DNA of 64,000 nucleotides from Flavobacterium sp. 1 (GCF_002797935.1 NZ_PGER01000001.1:2542001-2606000); one strand, 5' to 3'; numbered from the stretch's first letter, positions 35,595 through 44,939 are shown. The notes: generated by a model from the letters alone, not told the origin. Program-made: numbers and translations.

Positions 35595-36362
35595 ATGAAT
35601 CTAAAATTACTTTTTAGTATTGTCCTTCTCGTGTTTTCACAAACTTTCTTCGCACAAGAAACTAAAACTGAAACCGCAGGCACCGAGACCTCTCCCACAA
35701 CAACTGCACCTAATGTAACCGCAGCAAAAACTCCTGATTTTAAAAAACAAATGCAGGATTTAAAGAATCAGGAAAAAGCGTATTTAGCCCAACTGGAAGC
35801 TGATAAAAAAGCTGCCAAAATCAAAGCTGACTTTGATAAAAAAGCAGCTGAAGAAGCGCAAAAAGCTGCCGAAAAAGCAAATAGCCAAGCAAAAGAAGCC
35901 GAGGCGAAAGCTGCTGCAGAAGCAAAAGAAGCTACCGAAAAAGCAGCTAAAGAAAAAGCTATTGCAGACAAAGCTCAAGCCGAAGCAGACAAAAAAGCTG
36001 CAGAAGCTGCCAAAGATGTTGCAAACAAAACCGCAAAAGAAGCTGCTATTGCCGCGAAAGTCCAAGCTGAAGCTGATAAAAAAGCTTCTGAAGAATCTGA
36101 GAAAATTTCCAAAGAAAAAATAGCGACTTATAAAAAAGAAGTTGACGCTGCAAAAGATGCTCAAGACAAATTTTCAAAAGATGTTGCAAAACTAAAAAAG
36201 GAAAAAGAAGAAGCTGATAAAAAATTAGCAGAGTCAGCAAAATTAGCATTGGAAAAATCAACAATGTTAGAAGAGCAAATTGCTAAAGCTACTGCAGAAG
36301 CAGAGAAAGCAGCAGCCGCTGAAGCTAAAATAGCTGCTGAAAAAGCAGCAAAAACCAATTAA
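35595..36362 (+). CDS. Exported Ala/Lys/Glu-rich coiled-coil protein
   Basis: A 255-residue protein. A signal peptide spans 1-21 (ending TFFAQ), then a Thr/Pro-rich linker (22-50). Residues 55-255 are almost pure Ala, Lys and Glu with heptad-like periodicity (KAAEKANSQAKEAEAKAAAE), predicting one long coiled coil in the periplasm. The composition recalls TolA domain II, but no TonB/TolA C-terminal domain follows, so a spacer or envelope scaffold role is only a guess. Because of its composition the other frames also stay open; those are not genes. It has its own promoter and terminator. Confidence 0.75.
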   Translation: MNLKLLFSIVLLVFSQTFFAQETKTETAGTETSPTTTAPNVTAAKTPDFKKQMQDLKNQEKAYLAQLEADKKAAKIKADFDKKAAEEAQKAAEKANSQAKEAEAKAAAEAKEATEKAAKEKAIADKAQAEADKKAAEAAKDVANKTAKEAAIAAKVQAEADKKASEESEKISKEKIATYKKEVDAAKDAQDKFSKDVAKLKKEKEEADKKLAESAKLALEKSTMLEEQIAKATAEAEKAAAAEAKIAAEKAAKTN

Positions 36363-36420
36363 TTCCCCTAACCCAAAATAAAAAAAACCTAACCTATTTT
36401 TAACTAACCGCCCTTAAACT

Positions 36421-36447
36421 AAAATCCGTTGAAAAACGGATTTTTTA
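36421..36447 (+). terminator. Rho-independent terminator
   Basis: AAAATCCGTT pairs with AACGGATTTT around a GAAA loop, followed by T residues. Confidence 0.85.
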
Positions 36448-36520
36448 TTTAAATTATACAACAAAATCCCTTTACCAGCTCTTTTTTAAAAATGCCTATC
36501 TTTACCAAAAAATAAATACC

Positions 36521-37774
36521 ATGCAACATATAATCGACCGCTTTGTAAGTTATGTCACTATAGACACCGAATCGGATGCCAGCTCAAATTCAACGCCCAG
36601 TACAGCAAAACAATGGGATTTAGCCAATAAATTAGTTGAAGAACTAAAAAACATTGGACTGGAAGATGTTACTATCGATGACAAAGCTTATATCATGGCA
36701 ACTCTGCCCAGTAATGTCGATCATGAAGTACCTACAATTGGATTTATATCACACTTTGACACAACTCCCGACTTTACAGGCGCCAATGTAAAGCCTCAAA
36801 TTATTCCAAATTATGACGGTAAAGACATTATTTTAAACGCAGAACAAAATATCATTTTATCCCCATCCTATTTTAAGGATTTATTGCAATACAAAGGACA
36901 AACATTAATCACTACAGACGGGACAACCCTATTAGGAGCTGATGACAAGGCAGGCATTACAGAGATTGTAACAGCTATGGAATTTCTGGTTAAAAATCCA
37001 GAAATTAAACACGGAAAAATCAGAATTGGATTCACTCCAGATGAAGAAATTGGCCGAGGTGCACATCATTTTAACGTGGAAAAATTTGGGGCAGAATGGG
37101 CTTATACTATGGACGGAAGTCAAGTAGGCGAATTAGAATATGAAAATTTCAACGCAGCAGGAGCTAAAATTACTTTCAAAGGAAAAAGTGTTCATCCTGG
37201 TTATGCCAAAGGAAAAATGATCAATTCCATGCTTATTGCCAATGACTTTATTAATGAATTACCCAAAGGCGAAACTCCACAGGAAACCAGAGGATATCAA
37301 GGTTTTTTTCACATACATCACTTATCCGGAAGTATTGAAGAGACAGTTTTGGAACTGATTATTCGTGATCATAACAAATTAAAATTTGAAAAACGAAAAG
37401 AATTAATTCAAAAAATAGCTAAAAAAATAAACAAAAAATTTGCTAAGCAATTTGGGTCAGCTATTGTTATTGCCGAAGTAAACGATCAATATTACAATAT
37501 GAAAGAAAAGGTCGTTCCTGTAAAATATATTGTAAATATTGCTGAAACTGCAATGAGAGAACTTGGCATTAAACCTATTATCAAGCCAATTAGAGGCGGA
37601 ACAGACGGATGTCAGTTATCTTATAAAGGATTGCCGTGCCCGAATATATTTGCCGGCGGTCATAATTTTCACGGAAAATACGAGTATGTTCCTGTAGAAA
37701 GCATGCAAAAAGCCGTAGATGTAATTATACGAATTGCTGAACTTACCGCTAAAGGTGATTATTTAAAAAAGTAG
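36521..37774 (+). CDS. pepT: Peptidase T (tripeptide aminopeptidase)
   Basis: A 417-residue M20-family metallopeptidase. Zinc-site segments are [11 protein letters not shown] (His and Asp ligands), [11 protein letters not shown] (bridging Asp), [14 protein letters not shown] (catalytic Glu-Glu) and the C-terminal [19 protein letters not shown] (last His ligand). The dimerisation domain is in the middle (about 205-320). Length and motifs equal those of PepT, which removes the N-terminal residue of tripeptides in the cytosol. A near-consensus -7 box TATCTTTA lies at 36497-36504. The YdeI-like gene follows 18 bases later. Confidence 0.95.
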   Translation: MQHIIDRFVSYVTIDTESDASSNSTPSTAKQWDLANKLVEELKNIGLEDVTIDDKAYIMATLPSNVDHEVPTIGFISHFDTTPDFTGANVKPQIIPNYDGKDIILNAEQNIILSPSYFKDLLQYKGQTLITTDGTTLLGADDKAGITEIVTAMEFLVKNPEIKHGKIRIGFTPDEEIGRGAHHFNVEKFGAEWAYTMDGSQVGELEYENFNAAGAKITFKGKSVHPGYAKGKMINSMLIANDFINELPKGETPQETRGYQGFFHIHHLSGSIEETVLELIIRDHNKLKFEKRKELIQKIAKKINKKFAKQFGSAIVIAEVNDQYYNMKEKVVPVKYIVNIAETAMRELGIKPIIKPIRGGTDGCQLSYKGLPCPNIFAGGHNFHGKYEYVPVESMQKAVDVIIRIAELTAKGDYLKK

Positions 37775-37792
37775 GACACAAAGCACTGCAGT

Positions 37793-38356
37793 ATGGACAT
37801 GATCAATCATTGGGAAACTGAATTGGATATTTTGAAAACAATTATATCCAAAACAGCATTGGTTGAAACTAATAAATGGGGAGGCTGTGTTTATGTATTT
37901 GATAACAAAAATATTGTGGGCATTGGCGGATTTAAAAATTTTTTTTCGCTTTGGTTTTTTAATGGTGCATATCTAAAAGATGACAAAAAACACTTGATTA
38001 ATGCTAATGAAGGAGTCACCAAATCATTGCGCCAATGGCGATTTACGTCAAAAGAAGAAATCATTAAAGAGGAGATTCTAGCCTATATCCAAGAAGCTAT
38101 CGAAAACGAAAAAGAGGGCAAAATTATCAAACCTAAAAAGACAAAAGAAACCATTGCAGTACCTGATATTTTACAAAAAGAACTTGATAACGACCTCCTG
38201 TTAAACAATGCTTTTTCGAATTTCGCTCCCTATAAACAAAAGGAATTCATTGAATATATTGAAACTGCCAAACGGGAAGAAACCAAACTTTCGAGGATTG
38301 AAAAAATAAAACCCTTGATTTTAGACAATATTGGTCTAAATGATAAATACAGGTAA
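37793..38356 (+). CDS. YdeI/DUF1801-like protein
   Basis: A 187-residue cytosolic protein with two parts. The N-terminal part (about 5-100) has LVETNKWGGCVYVFDNKNIVGIGGFKNFFSLWFFNGAYL, the DUF1801 signature. The C-terminal part (about 125-187) has LNNAFSNFAPYKQKEFIEYIETAKREETKLSRIEKI, the YdeI/OmpD-associated domain. Biochemical function is not established; relatives were linked to resistance against antimicrobial peptides. It is 18 bases downstream of pepT and probably in the same transcript. A terminator follows. Confidence 0.8.
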   Translation: MDMINHWETELDILKTIISKTALVETNKWGGCVYVFDNKNIVGIGGFKNFFSLWFFNGAYLKDDKKHLINANEGVTKSLRQWRFTSKEEIIKEEILAYIQEAIENEKEGKIIKPKKTKETIAVPDILQKELDNDLLLNNAFSNFAPYKQKEFIEYIETAKREETKLSRIEKIKPLILDNIGLNDKYR

Positions 38357-38380
38357 AAGGAATTTTAAACTCCAATTACA

Positions 38381-38421
38381 AAATCCCAAATTCCAAAAAT
38401 ACCGGAATTTGGGATTTTTTT
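38381..38421 (+). terminator. Terminator with AAATCCCAAATTCC arm
   Basis: AAATCCCAAATTCC pairs with GGAATTTGGGATTT, followed by seven T residues. The same arm sequence occurs at 39205-39246. Confidence 0.85.
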
Positions 38422-38490
38422 ATTCAAAAAGATGCAATTTCACACTTTACACAATTTATTAGTCCTTCAAAAATCAGTAAAACCTTAACA

Positions 38491-38519
38491 TTGCAACATT
38501 AAATTATTCCTTATATTTG
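38491..38519 (+). promoter_or_regulatory. Promoter with TTG and TATATTTG
   Basis: TTG (38491-38493) and an exact TAnnTTTG (38512-38519) are 18 bases apart, fitting the Bacteroidota sigma consensus. A leader of about 95 bases would precede the ATG at 38622. Confidence 0.6.
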
Positions 38520-38621
38520 TTAACATCTGCTAAACATTTTATTAACATTGAAATAATTTACAGAAAAATCTCCTATTTCGACATCAACATAAAATTATAT
38601 AATTCCTAAAAATCATTAATT

Positions 38622-39185
38622 ATGATAGAAAAAAAGAAGAAGAAAAGGCTGTTACTGAAAAAGCAACACCTCCTGAGTTGCCAAAAAATGAAAATCCAGA
38701 AATCCCAAAGACAGCTGTGCCCAAACCAGCACCAAGAAATAGGACAGCTAGAACAGTTGCAGCTAAACCAGCCACAACTAAATCAGTGACGGCAAAACCG
38801 GTAGCTGCAAAATCTGCTCCTGCAAAACCAGCCGTTTCAAGAGCAACATCTGTCAAAACATCAAGCCCAAGCAGTACTAAAACTGCGACACCGCCAGCTG
38901 GAGTTGTTAAGAACACTACAATTGAAGAAATAAAAACAGAAACTGCAGTTTCTCAAGAAGAAAAAAAGATAAAAAGAAGAAAAAAAACAAATCAAAAATG
39001 AAAGAAAAAGAGAAAGAGAAAGAAAAAAAGCTAAAGCCAAGGCTAAAGAAAAAGCCAAGAAGAAAGCAAAGAAAGCTAAAAAGGCCAAAAAAGAAAAAGC
39101 TAAAAAAGCAAAGCTAAAGACTAAAATCAAAGAGAAAAAAGCAAAGGCTAAAGCAAAAAAAAGCAAAAAGAGCAAGAAAAAATAA
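38622..39185 (+). pseudogene. Lys/Ala/Pro-rich histone H1-like protein with three frame breaks
   Basis: The ATG at 38622 follows a clear promoter, but its frame is lost after a run of seven A (38629-38635). The next frame encodes a Pro/Ala/Lys-rich stretch (AAKPATTKSVTAKPVAAKSAPAK) until a second A7 run (38961-38967). A third A7 run (39023-39029) leads to a Lys/Ala-rich tail ending TAA at 39183-39185. One extra A at each run would give a single 188-residue basic protein like H1-type nucleoid proteins. All three breaks have the same sign and together restore the starting frame, so either run lengths are under-called or the gene is really interrupted. Confidence 0.65.
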
Positions 39186-39204
39186 TATTCGTTTCCAAAT
39201 AAAA

Positions 39205-39246
39205 AAAATCCCAAATTCCAATTACTAAATCGGAATTTGGGATTTT
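39205..39246. terminator. Bidirectional terminator, same family as 38381-38421
   Basis: AAAATCCCAAATTCC (39205-39219) pairs with GGAATTTGGGATTTT (39232-39246). Reading on the minus strand it ends in a long T run, suited to the nusB-yajC unit; on the plus strand it may end the basic-protein gene. Confidence 0.8.
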
Positions 39247-39265
39247 AGGTTTTATGATTTTTGGA

Positions 39266-39541
39266 TTACTCCTTTTTATTCAAAGTAGCGCTTAACTCCA
39301 AAGAAATAGAAGAACGCTCCATTTTTAATTTTCCAGCCATAGTTTCAATAACTACAGTAGAATCAGCAAGTTCTGATATCTTTCCGTGAATACCGCTTTT
39401 AGTGATTATTTTATCACCAACTTTTAAGCTGCTTTCAAATTCTTTTTCGTTTTTTGCACGTTTTTGCTGCGGTCTGATCATAAAGAAATAAATGACTACA
39501 AACATCAATAAGAACGGTAAAAACTGTTGTATCTGTCCCAT
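39266..39541 (-). CDS. yajC: Preprotein translocase subunit YajC
   Basis: A 91-residue protein with one membrane helix near the N-terminus (about 7-23, FLPFLLMFVVIYFFMI), followed by RPQQKRAKNEKEF, the diagnostic YajC motif. The small beta domain (FESSLKVGDKIITKSGIHGKI) completes it. YajC associates with SecDF and the SecYEG translocase. It lies 61 bases downstream of nusB on the same strand, a gene order I would expect in Flavobacteriia. Confidence 0.95.
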   Translation of the reverse strand: MGQIQQFLPFLLMFVVIYFFMIRPQQKRAKNEKEFESSLKVGDKIITKSGIHGKISELADSTVVIETMAGKLKMERSSISLELSATLNKKE

Positions 39542-39602
39542 AATTTTAAATTTAGTTTTTGTTAATTAATTTTATTTTTAATGTGAAATTGGCGTCTAAT
39601 TA

Positions 39603-40547
39603 TTACATCAAACCTCTTCCGATTTTCACAATTCTTTTCTTTGCTTCCAGCTCTTTTACCAAATTATCCAATATTCCGTTAATAAAAATGCTGCTCTTTG
39701 GAGTTGAATATTCTTTGGCCAATTCTAAATACTCATTCAAAGTTACTTTCACTGGTATAGAAGGGAATTTTAAGAACTCGCAAATTGCCATTTTAAGGAT
39801 AATCGTATCAATTTCGGCAATACGTTCGCTGTCCCAGTTTGGTGTTTTATCAACGTATTCTTTGGCTAATTCAGGTTCGTTCAAAACAGTTTTTCTGAAT
39901 AAATCTTTTACATAAGCCTTATCTTCATTGTCTTTATATAATTTTGGAACTCTAAAATTATCGTCTTCTCCTTGTTTTATCCCTTTCAGCTGTTTAATGA
40001 TATGCGTGTTTACCAATGGGATATCATCAATCCAAGTCAGCTTATCATCTTCAAGATATTCGTATAATTTTTCATTTGGAACAATAATATCCGAAAAAAT
40101 ATCAACAATAAAAGCTTTATCTTCCTCAAAAGAATTCACCGTATTACTCATGTATTTTACATACAGTTCGCTCTCTTTAATAGCATTAAGCAGCAAAATA
40201 ATGTAATCATCATTTAGAGTCCAATTGTTGATTGAACGATTTTCCAAAGCAATACTAAGAGAATTATTTTCGGCAAGAATTTGAAAAATACTGTTTTTAA
40301 TAAATTTTTCGTTAGGATTGCGTTCTTCTTTTGTCGCCAAATGTTTCTGGCTTGAAAGATGCAAAAAGACAGTTTCTTTTTTACAGATTTCAATCAATGA
40401 AGAAAGCATGATAAGGTATAAATCTTGAATGGCGTCAATACTATGCATAAGGAATTTTTCCTCTTTTTCTAAATTATCAGAACCATTTTGATGCATTGCA
40501 TAAATGGATTGCATGACTTTAACGCGTATGTGTCTTCTGTTTACCAC
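39603..40547 (-). CDS. nusB: Transcription antitermination factor NusB, long form
   Basis: A 314-residue protein starting at a GTG (MVNRRHIRVKVMQSIYAM). The NusB fold is clearest at the ends: residues 1-30, and about 215-300 with LAKEYVDKTPNWDSERIAEIDTIILKMAICEFL and IPVKVTLNEYLELAKEYSTPKSSIFINGILDNL. E. coli NusB is about 139 residues; the extra central segment is common in Bacteroidota copies. NusB with NusE (S10) binds boxA RNA during rRNA transcription. A -7 box lies at 40576-40583. The yajC gene follows. Confidence 0.92.
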   Translation of the reverse strand: MVNRRHIRVKVMQSIYAMHQNGSDNLEKEEKFLMHSIDAIQDLYLIMLSSLIEICKKETVFLHLSSQKHLATKEERNPNEKFIKNSIFQILAENNSLSIALENRSINNWTLNDDYIILLLNAIKESELYVKYMSNTVNSFEEDKAFIVDIFSDIIVPNEKLYEYLEDDKLTWIDDIPLVNTHIIKQLKGIKQGEDDNFRVPKLYKDNEDKAYVKDLFRKTVLNEPELAKEYVDKTPNWDSERIAEIDTIILKMAICEFLKFPSIPVKVTLNEYLELAKEYSTPKSSIFINGILDNLVKELEAKKRIVKIGRGLM

Positions 40548-40575
40548 CTTGTAAGAACTTTTAAAATTAAGTCTG

Positions 40576-40583
40576 CAAAATTA
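40576..40583 (-). promoter_or_regulatory. Bacteroidota -7 box TAATTTTG of nusB
   Basis: The minus strand reads TAATTTTG here, 28 bases before the GTG start at 40547. Confidence 0.55.
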
Positions 40584-40717
40584 GTACTTTCATCTCTTAA
40601 ATGAAAATTTATAGTGGCTTTATTTGATATAGTTTTCAGCTGCAGTCGCAGTTTGCAGAAAAAAAACAATGATAAAGTCACTGTTTTAATAGTTTACAAA
40701 CAATCAAAAAATAAGAA

Positions 40718-40772
40718 TCTCAGTTTACAGCCCCAAACTGAGACTGCAAACTGAGACTATAAACTGCAAACT
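40718..40772. repeat. Iterated CAGTTT/AAACTG word palindrome
   Basis: TCTCAGTTTACAG and CTGCAAACTGAGA face each other (about 40718-40756), and AAACTGAGACTGCAAACTG words continue to 40772. The vocabulary matches the palindrome at 9474-9517. It lies just after the stop of the dehydrogenase gene on the minus strand and could end that transcript. Confidence 0.55.
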
Positions 40773-40775
40773 ATT

Positions 40776-41882
40776 TTATTTTCTGCTGTTTTCTATTTTT
40801 CTTAAATCGATACGATTTTGGGCAATAGTTAAAGCTGCTTGATGAGTCGTTATTCCATTTGCAACAGCGTAATCAAAAATTTCTAAAGTTGTGTTATAGA
40901 TATTTTCCGTTTTACGCATAATTTCTGCTTTATCATAATGAGCCAGCTCAGCATAAACATTGATAATTCCACCCGCATTAATCAGGAAATCCGGAGCATA
41001 AAGAATACCTCTTTCCTGCAAGATTAAACCATGTGTATTCTCATTTGCCAATTGATTATTAGCTGCACCAGCAATTACTTTTGCTTTTATTTTATTTACG
41101 GTAGCATCATTGATTGTTGCTCCCATCGCACAAGGCGCATAAATATCAACATCAGCACTATACAAATCATCTCCTGTAAATACCTGAGCACTATATTTAG
41201 AAGCTACCTGATACAATTTTTCTTCATTGATATCAGCGATAAAAACTATCGCTCCTTCTTTTGTCAAATACTCAACTAAAGTTTCTCCTACGTGTCCAAT
41301 TCCTTGAACCAATATTTTTTTACCTTCTAATTTATCTGAACCAAACTGCTGTTTTGCCGCTGCTTTCATCCCCATATACACCCCGAAAGCTGTAACAGGC
41401 GATGGATTTCCAGATCCGCCTCTTTCTTCAGAAATCCCAGTAACATAAGGAGTTACATCTCTTACTAAATCCATGTCAGATGTTTCCATTCCAACATCTT
41501 CAGCCGTAATATATCTTCCGCTTAGCGAGTGTACAAACTCACCAAATTTACGCATCAATTCAGGTGTCTTTTGAATTTTGGCATCACCGATAATCACTGC
41601 TTTTCCTCCGCCAATGTTCAATCCTGTAATCGCGGCTTTATATGTCATCCCTCTGGAAAGACGCAAAACATCATTCAAAGCTTCCCACTCATTAGCATAA
41701 TTAAACATACGGGTTCCCCCTAAAGCTGGCCCCATAACCGAATTATGAATACCAATAATTGCTTTTAATCCTGTATCTTTGTCATTGCAAAAAACAATTT
41801 GCTCATGATCATTAAAAGACAATTGTCCGAAAACAGGATCCATTTTTTGAAGTTCTTTCCCAGTTGTAACAGTAGCATTCAT
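40776..41882 (-). CDS. Leu/Phe/Val-type amino acid dehydrogenase
   Basis: A 368-residue protein starting at the ATG 41882 (MNATVTTGKELQKMDPVFGQ); an upstream ATG at 41921 is less likely because the leader is short and hydrophobic-poor. Glu/Leu/Phe/Val dehydrogenase features are the substrate glycine loop GPALGGTRM (51-59), the lysines K82 (MTYKAAI) and K94 (GGGKAVI), and the Rossmann segment KILVQGIGHVGETLVEYL. It should deaminate branched-chain amino acids to 2-oxo acids with NAD+. The family is firm, the exact substrate is inference. A -7 box is at 41932-41939. Confidence 0.88.
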   Translation of the reverse strand: MNATVTTGKELQKMDPVFGQLSFNDHEQIVFCNDKDTGLKAIIGIHNSVMGPALGGTRMFNYANEWEALNDVLRLSRGMTYKAAITGLNIGGGKAVIIGDAKIQKTPELMRKFGEFVHSLSGRYITAEDVGMETSDMDLVRDVTPYVTGISEERGGSGNPSPVTAFGVYMGMKAAAKQQFGSDKLEGKKILVQGIGHVGETLVEYLTKEGAIVFIADINEEKLYQVASKYSAQVFTGDDLYSADVDIYAPCAMGATINDATVNKIKAKVIAGAANNQLANENTHGLILQERGILYAPDFLINAGGIINVYAELAHYDKAEIMRKTENIYNTTLEIFDYAVANGITTHQAALTIAQNRIDLRKIENSRK

Positions 41883-41931
41883 AATACTATTTTTATTAGT
41901 TAAAAAATACGAATTTATCAAAAAGACACTT

Positions 41932-41939
41932 CAAACATA
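41932..41939 (-). promoter_or_regulatory. Bacteroidota -7 box TATGTTTG
   Basis: Exact TAnnTTTG on the minus strand, 50 bases before the ATG at 41882. Confidence 0.55.
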
Positions 41940-42083
41940 CATAAAAAATAAATATATAGCAATGAAATTATTTAAAAATAAATATTTATTAATAATACTT
42001 GAAAATATTTATTTTAATACAATTGTTAAAATTTAAACATTAAATAAAAGAACACAAACAATTCAATACCGAATCCTCATAAT

Positions 42084-43844
42084 ATGAAAGAATTAAGCTA
42101 TTTAAATAAATATTTCATCAAATACAAATTCAGCTTTTCACTAGGTATATTTATCACTATAATCGCACAAATATTTTCATTGTTTACTCCAAAACTCATT
42201 AGTAAATCATTTAATGAAATCGAAGCCTTTTCTAAAAGCGGCTCCGCCGACTCCAGTATTATAAGCCACCAATTGATTTCCAATATTTTATTAATAATTG
42301 CCACCACAATAGTTGCAGGTTTTTTGACTTTCCTGATGAGACAGACTCTAATTGTAATGTCCCGCCATATTGAATTTGATTTAAAAAATGAAGTCTTTCA
42401 TCAATACGAAAAGCTATCTCAAAACTTTTACAAACAGAACAGAACAGGGGATTTAATGAACCGTATCAGCGAAGATGTCTCCAAAGTAAGAATGTACGTG
42501 GGGCCAGCGGTAATGTACTCCATAAACACCTTTATCCGCTTTGCAATCGTGATTGGATATATGTACAATGTTTCGCCAAGATTAACTTTATACACAATAC
42601 TCCCCTTGCCTATTTTGTCATACTGCATTTTTAAACTGAGTTCTGAAATCAATAAAAGATCCACTACTTTTCAGCAGTATTTATCAAAAATATCCAGTTA
42701 TACTCAAGAAGTTTTCTCTGGAATCAGAGTTATAAAAGCCTATTCATTAGAGAATCAGCATCAAGAAAACATTGCCGACTTAGCCAATGAAAGCAAAAGC
42801 AAAAGTTTAAGCCTCGCTAAAGTACAGGCACTTTTTGGCCCATTAATGATTGCTTTGATTGGAGTAAGCAACTTGGTTGTCATTTATTTTGGAGGTTTAA
42901 TGTATATAAACGGCACCATCAAAAGCATAGGAACTATTGCAGAATTTATCTTGTATGTCAACATGCTGACTTGGCCTGTTGCCTCATTGGGCTGGGTTTC
43001 ATCAATGGTTCAGGAAGCAGAAGCTTCGCAAAAAAGACTCAATGAATTTCTAAAAATTGCACCCGAAATACAAAATAAGAACCCCAATCATTCCAAAATA
43101 GAAGGAAGTATTACATTCAGCAATGTTAGTTTTACTTATGAAGACACTAATATAAAAGCACTTCAAAACGTCACTTTTACAGTAAACAAAGGAGAAACAT
43201 TGGCAATTTTAGGAAAAACCGGTTCTGGTAAATCGACAATTTTAGCACTGCTATCGAGACTTTACGATGTTACAAACGGTCAAATTCTGATTGATAATAA
43301 TGAAATCAGCCAGATTAACTTATTTGATTTAAGAAATAGCATTGGTGCTGTACCGCAAGATGCTTTTTTATTTTCAGACACCATCAAAAACAATATTAAG
43401 TTCGGAAAAGAGAATGCTGCCGATCACGAAATAGAAGACGCAGCAAAAAGTGCTGTTGTTCATGATAATATTATCGGCTTTAAGAATGGATATGAAACGA
43501 TATTAGGCGAAAGAGGAATTACGCTGTCAGGCGGTCAGAAACAGCGTGTATCTATCGCAAGAGCCATTATAAAAAATCCGCCAATTTTACTTTTTGACGA
43601 TTGCTTATCGGCGGTTGATACCGAGACCGAAGAAGCGATTCTGAACAATCTGCACGAGATATGCAGGAACAAAACGACCATTATTGTGAGCCATAGAGTA
43701 TCCTCGGCCAAGAATGCCGATAAAATCATGATTCTTGAAGAAGGCAGGATCATCGAACAAGGCTCTCATAATCAATTAATAAACCAAAACGGGTATTATG
43801 CGGCACTGTATTTAAAACAACTTTCAGAAAAAGAATTGCTTTAA
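42084..43844 (+). CDS. ABC exporter, fused permease and ATPase (half transporter)
   Basis: A 586-residue protein. Six membrane helices occupy about 1-310 in a type-1 exporter arrangement. The nucleotide-binding domain follows, with Walker A LGKTGSGKST (about 374-383), Q-loop VPQDAFLFSD, signature LSGGQKQR, Walker B ILLFDDCLSAVD and H-loop VSHR. As a homodimer it would export lipids, peptides or drugs from the cytosol; MsbA-like and multidrug members cannot be told apart here. The gene is followed after 66 bases by the DUF3276 gene on the same strand. Confidence 0.93.
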   Translation: MKELSYLNKYFIKYKFSFSLGIFITIIAQIFSLFTPKLISKSFNEIEAFSKSGSADSSIISHQLISNILLIIATTIVAGFLTFLMRQTLIVMSRHIEFDLKNEVFHQYEKLSQNFYKQNRTGDLMNRISEDVSKVRMYVGPAVMYSINTFIRFAIVIGYMYNVSPRLTLYTILPLPILSYCIFKLSSEINKRSTTFQQYLSKISSYTQEVFSGIRVIKAYSLENQHQENIADLANESKSKSLSLAKVQALFGPLMIALIGVSNLVVIYFGGLMYINGTIKSIGTIAEFILYVNMLTWPVASLGWVSSMVQEAEASQKRLNEFLKIAPEIQNKNPNHSKIEGSITFSNVSFTYEDTNIKALQNVTFTVNKGETLAILGKTGSGKSTILALLSRLYDVTNGQILIDNNEISQINLFDLRNSIGAVPQDAFLFSDTIKNNIKFGKENAADHEIEDAAKSAVVHDNIIGFKNGYETILGERGITLSGGQKQRVSIARAIIKNPPILLFDDCLSAVDTETEEAILNNLHEICRNKTTIIVSHRVSSAKNADKIMILEEGRIIEQGSHNQLINQNGYYAALYLKQLSEKELL

Positions 43845-43910
43845 TTGTTGGATAATACATATATTTTTATGATTTTTGATTGCTATTAAATAAAAAATGA
43901 CGAAAAGATT

Positions 43911-44291
43911 ATGAGAGAAAATGATATGTTAGAAAAAGAAGAAATATTCTCAAAAGTTTTAAGAGCTGGAAGAAGAACCTATTTCTTTGATGTTAGAGCT
44001 ACCAAAGCTGATGATTATTATATTACAATTACCGAAAGTAAAAAATTCACAGAAGAAGACGGTTCTTTTCATTTTAAAAAGCATAAAATCTATTTATACA
44101 AAGAAGATTTTACTGCATTTTCAGAAATTTTAGAGGACATGACTTCTTACGTTTTAAACCACAAAGGTGAAGAAGTAATCTCCGAAAGACACCAAAAAGA
44201 TTTCAAAAAAGAATATGCTTCAGACAAAACAGACGAAGACAGTGTACCAAACACTTCCAGTTTTACCGATATCGAATTTGATGATATTTAA
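43911..44291 (+). CDS. DUF3276 (PUR-like) nucleic-acid-binding protein
   Basis: A 126-residue protein with one PUR-like repeat at about 7-85: EIFSKVLRAGRRTYFFDVRATKADDYYITITESKKF and HKIYLYKEDFTAFSEILEDMTSYV. The C-terminal 40 residues are acidic and disordered (DSVPNTSSFTDIEFDDI). The PUR fold binds single-stranded DNA or RNA, and this family is a Bacteroidota and spirochaete hallmark. The product may be a small nucleic-acid-binding regulator, though none has a clear role. A second ATG at codon 6 is possible. Terminator follows. Confidence 0.85.
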   Translation: MRENDMLEKEEIFSKVLRAGRRTYFFDVRATKADDYYITITESKKFTEEDGSFHFKKHKIYLYKEDFTAFSEILEDMTSYVLNHKGEEVISERHQKDFKKEYASDKTDEDSVPNTSSFTDIEFDDI

Positions 44292-44309
44292 TTAGAGAAA
44301 ACTTATTAA

Positions 44310-44347
44310 AAAAGTCCAAGAATCACATGATTTTTGGACTTTTTTTA
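44310..44347 (+). terminator. Rho-independent terminator after the DUF3276 gene
   Basis: AAAAAGTCCAAGAATCA pairs with TGATTTTTGGACTTTTT with one small mismatch, and a T run follows. Confidence 0.85.
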
Positions 44348-44539
44348 TGCTTTAAAACAAGCAAAAAAACAAATTATATCTATAAGAATTAAAAGCTCCA
44401 TTTTGGCTTTTCAAATTAAAAAACAAGAAAATACTCTAATTAAAACTTGAACAAAAAATATTGATTATCAGTTATTTACATATATTTTTAATGTAATTAT
44501 TTTGTACCTTTAGAAGTATTAACTTTAAATCCAGTCACA

Positions 44540-44860
44540 ATGAAAATGTTAATTAATGTTATCTTTCCTATTGAGCCTTTCAACTCAATGGTTAGAAATG
44601 GTACAGCTGGCGAAATCATTGGTCGCGTTATTGATGATATCAAACCAGAAAGCATTTATTTTTCTGAACAAGAAGGAAACAGAGGTGCTGTTATGATTGT
44701 TAATATTCCAGATTCCTCAGCAATTCCCGCTATTTGCGAACCTTGGTTTTTAAATTTTGAAGCACATTGCGAAATCAGAATTGCAATGACACCTGATGAT
44801 TTGATGAAAGCTAACCTCAACAAACTAGCTGAAAAATGGAGTGATGTACATGTCAACTAA
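44540..44860 (+). CDS. Conserved small cytosolic protein of unknown function
   Basis: A 106-residue protein with an alternating strand-helix pattern that suggests a small ferredoxin-like alpha/beta fold: MKMLINVIFPIEPFNSMVRN, IYFSEQEGNRGAVMIVNI, EIRIAMTPDDLMKANLNKL. The size and pattern resemble DUF3303- or Dabb-like stress proteins, but I cannot confirm a family. A near -7 box TACCTTTA lies at 44505-44512. A shared terminator lies just after it. Confidence 0.65.
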   Translation: MKMLINVIFPIEPFNSMVRNGTAGEIIGRVIDDIKPESIYFSEQEGNRGAVMIVNIPDSSAIPAICEPWFLNFEAHCEIRIAMTPDDLMKANLNKLAEKWSDVHVN

Positions 44861-44886
44861 AAAAAGGTGTGGCATATTAAACTTAA

Positions 44887-44929
44887 AAACCTCTTCATAT
44901 AAATTGAATGAAGAGGTTTCTTTTTTTTA
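44887..44929. terminator. Bidirectional terminator
   Basis: AAACCTCTTCAT pairs with ATGAAGAGGTTT; a run of eight T follows on the plus strand, and A-rich sequence on the other side serves the convergent minus-strand gene. Confidence 0.85.
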
Positions 44930-44939
44930 AACGAATGCT

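Noticed and set aside
35768..36358. Several long open frames antisense to or overlapping the Ala/Lys/Glu-rich gene
   Set aside because: All follow from the low-complexity codon pattern; only the frame with signal peptide, promoter and terminator is credible.
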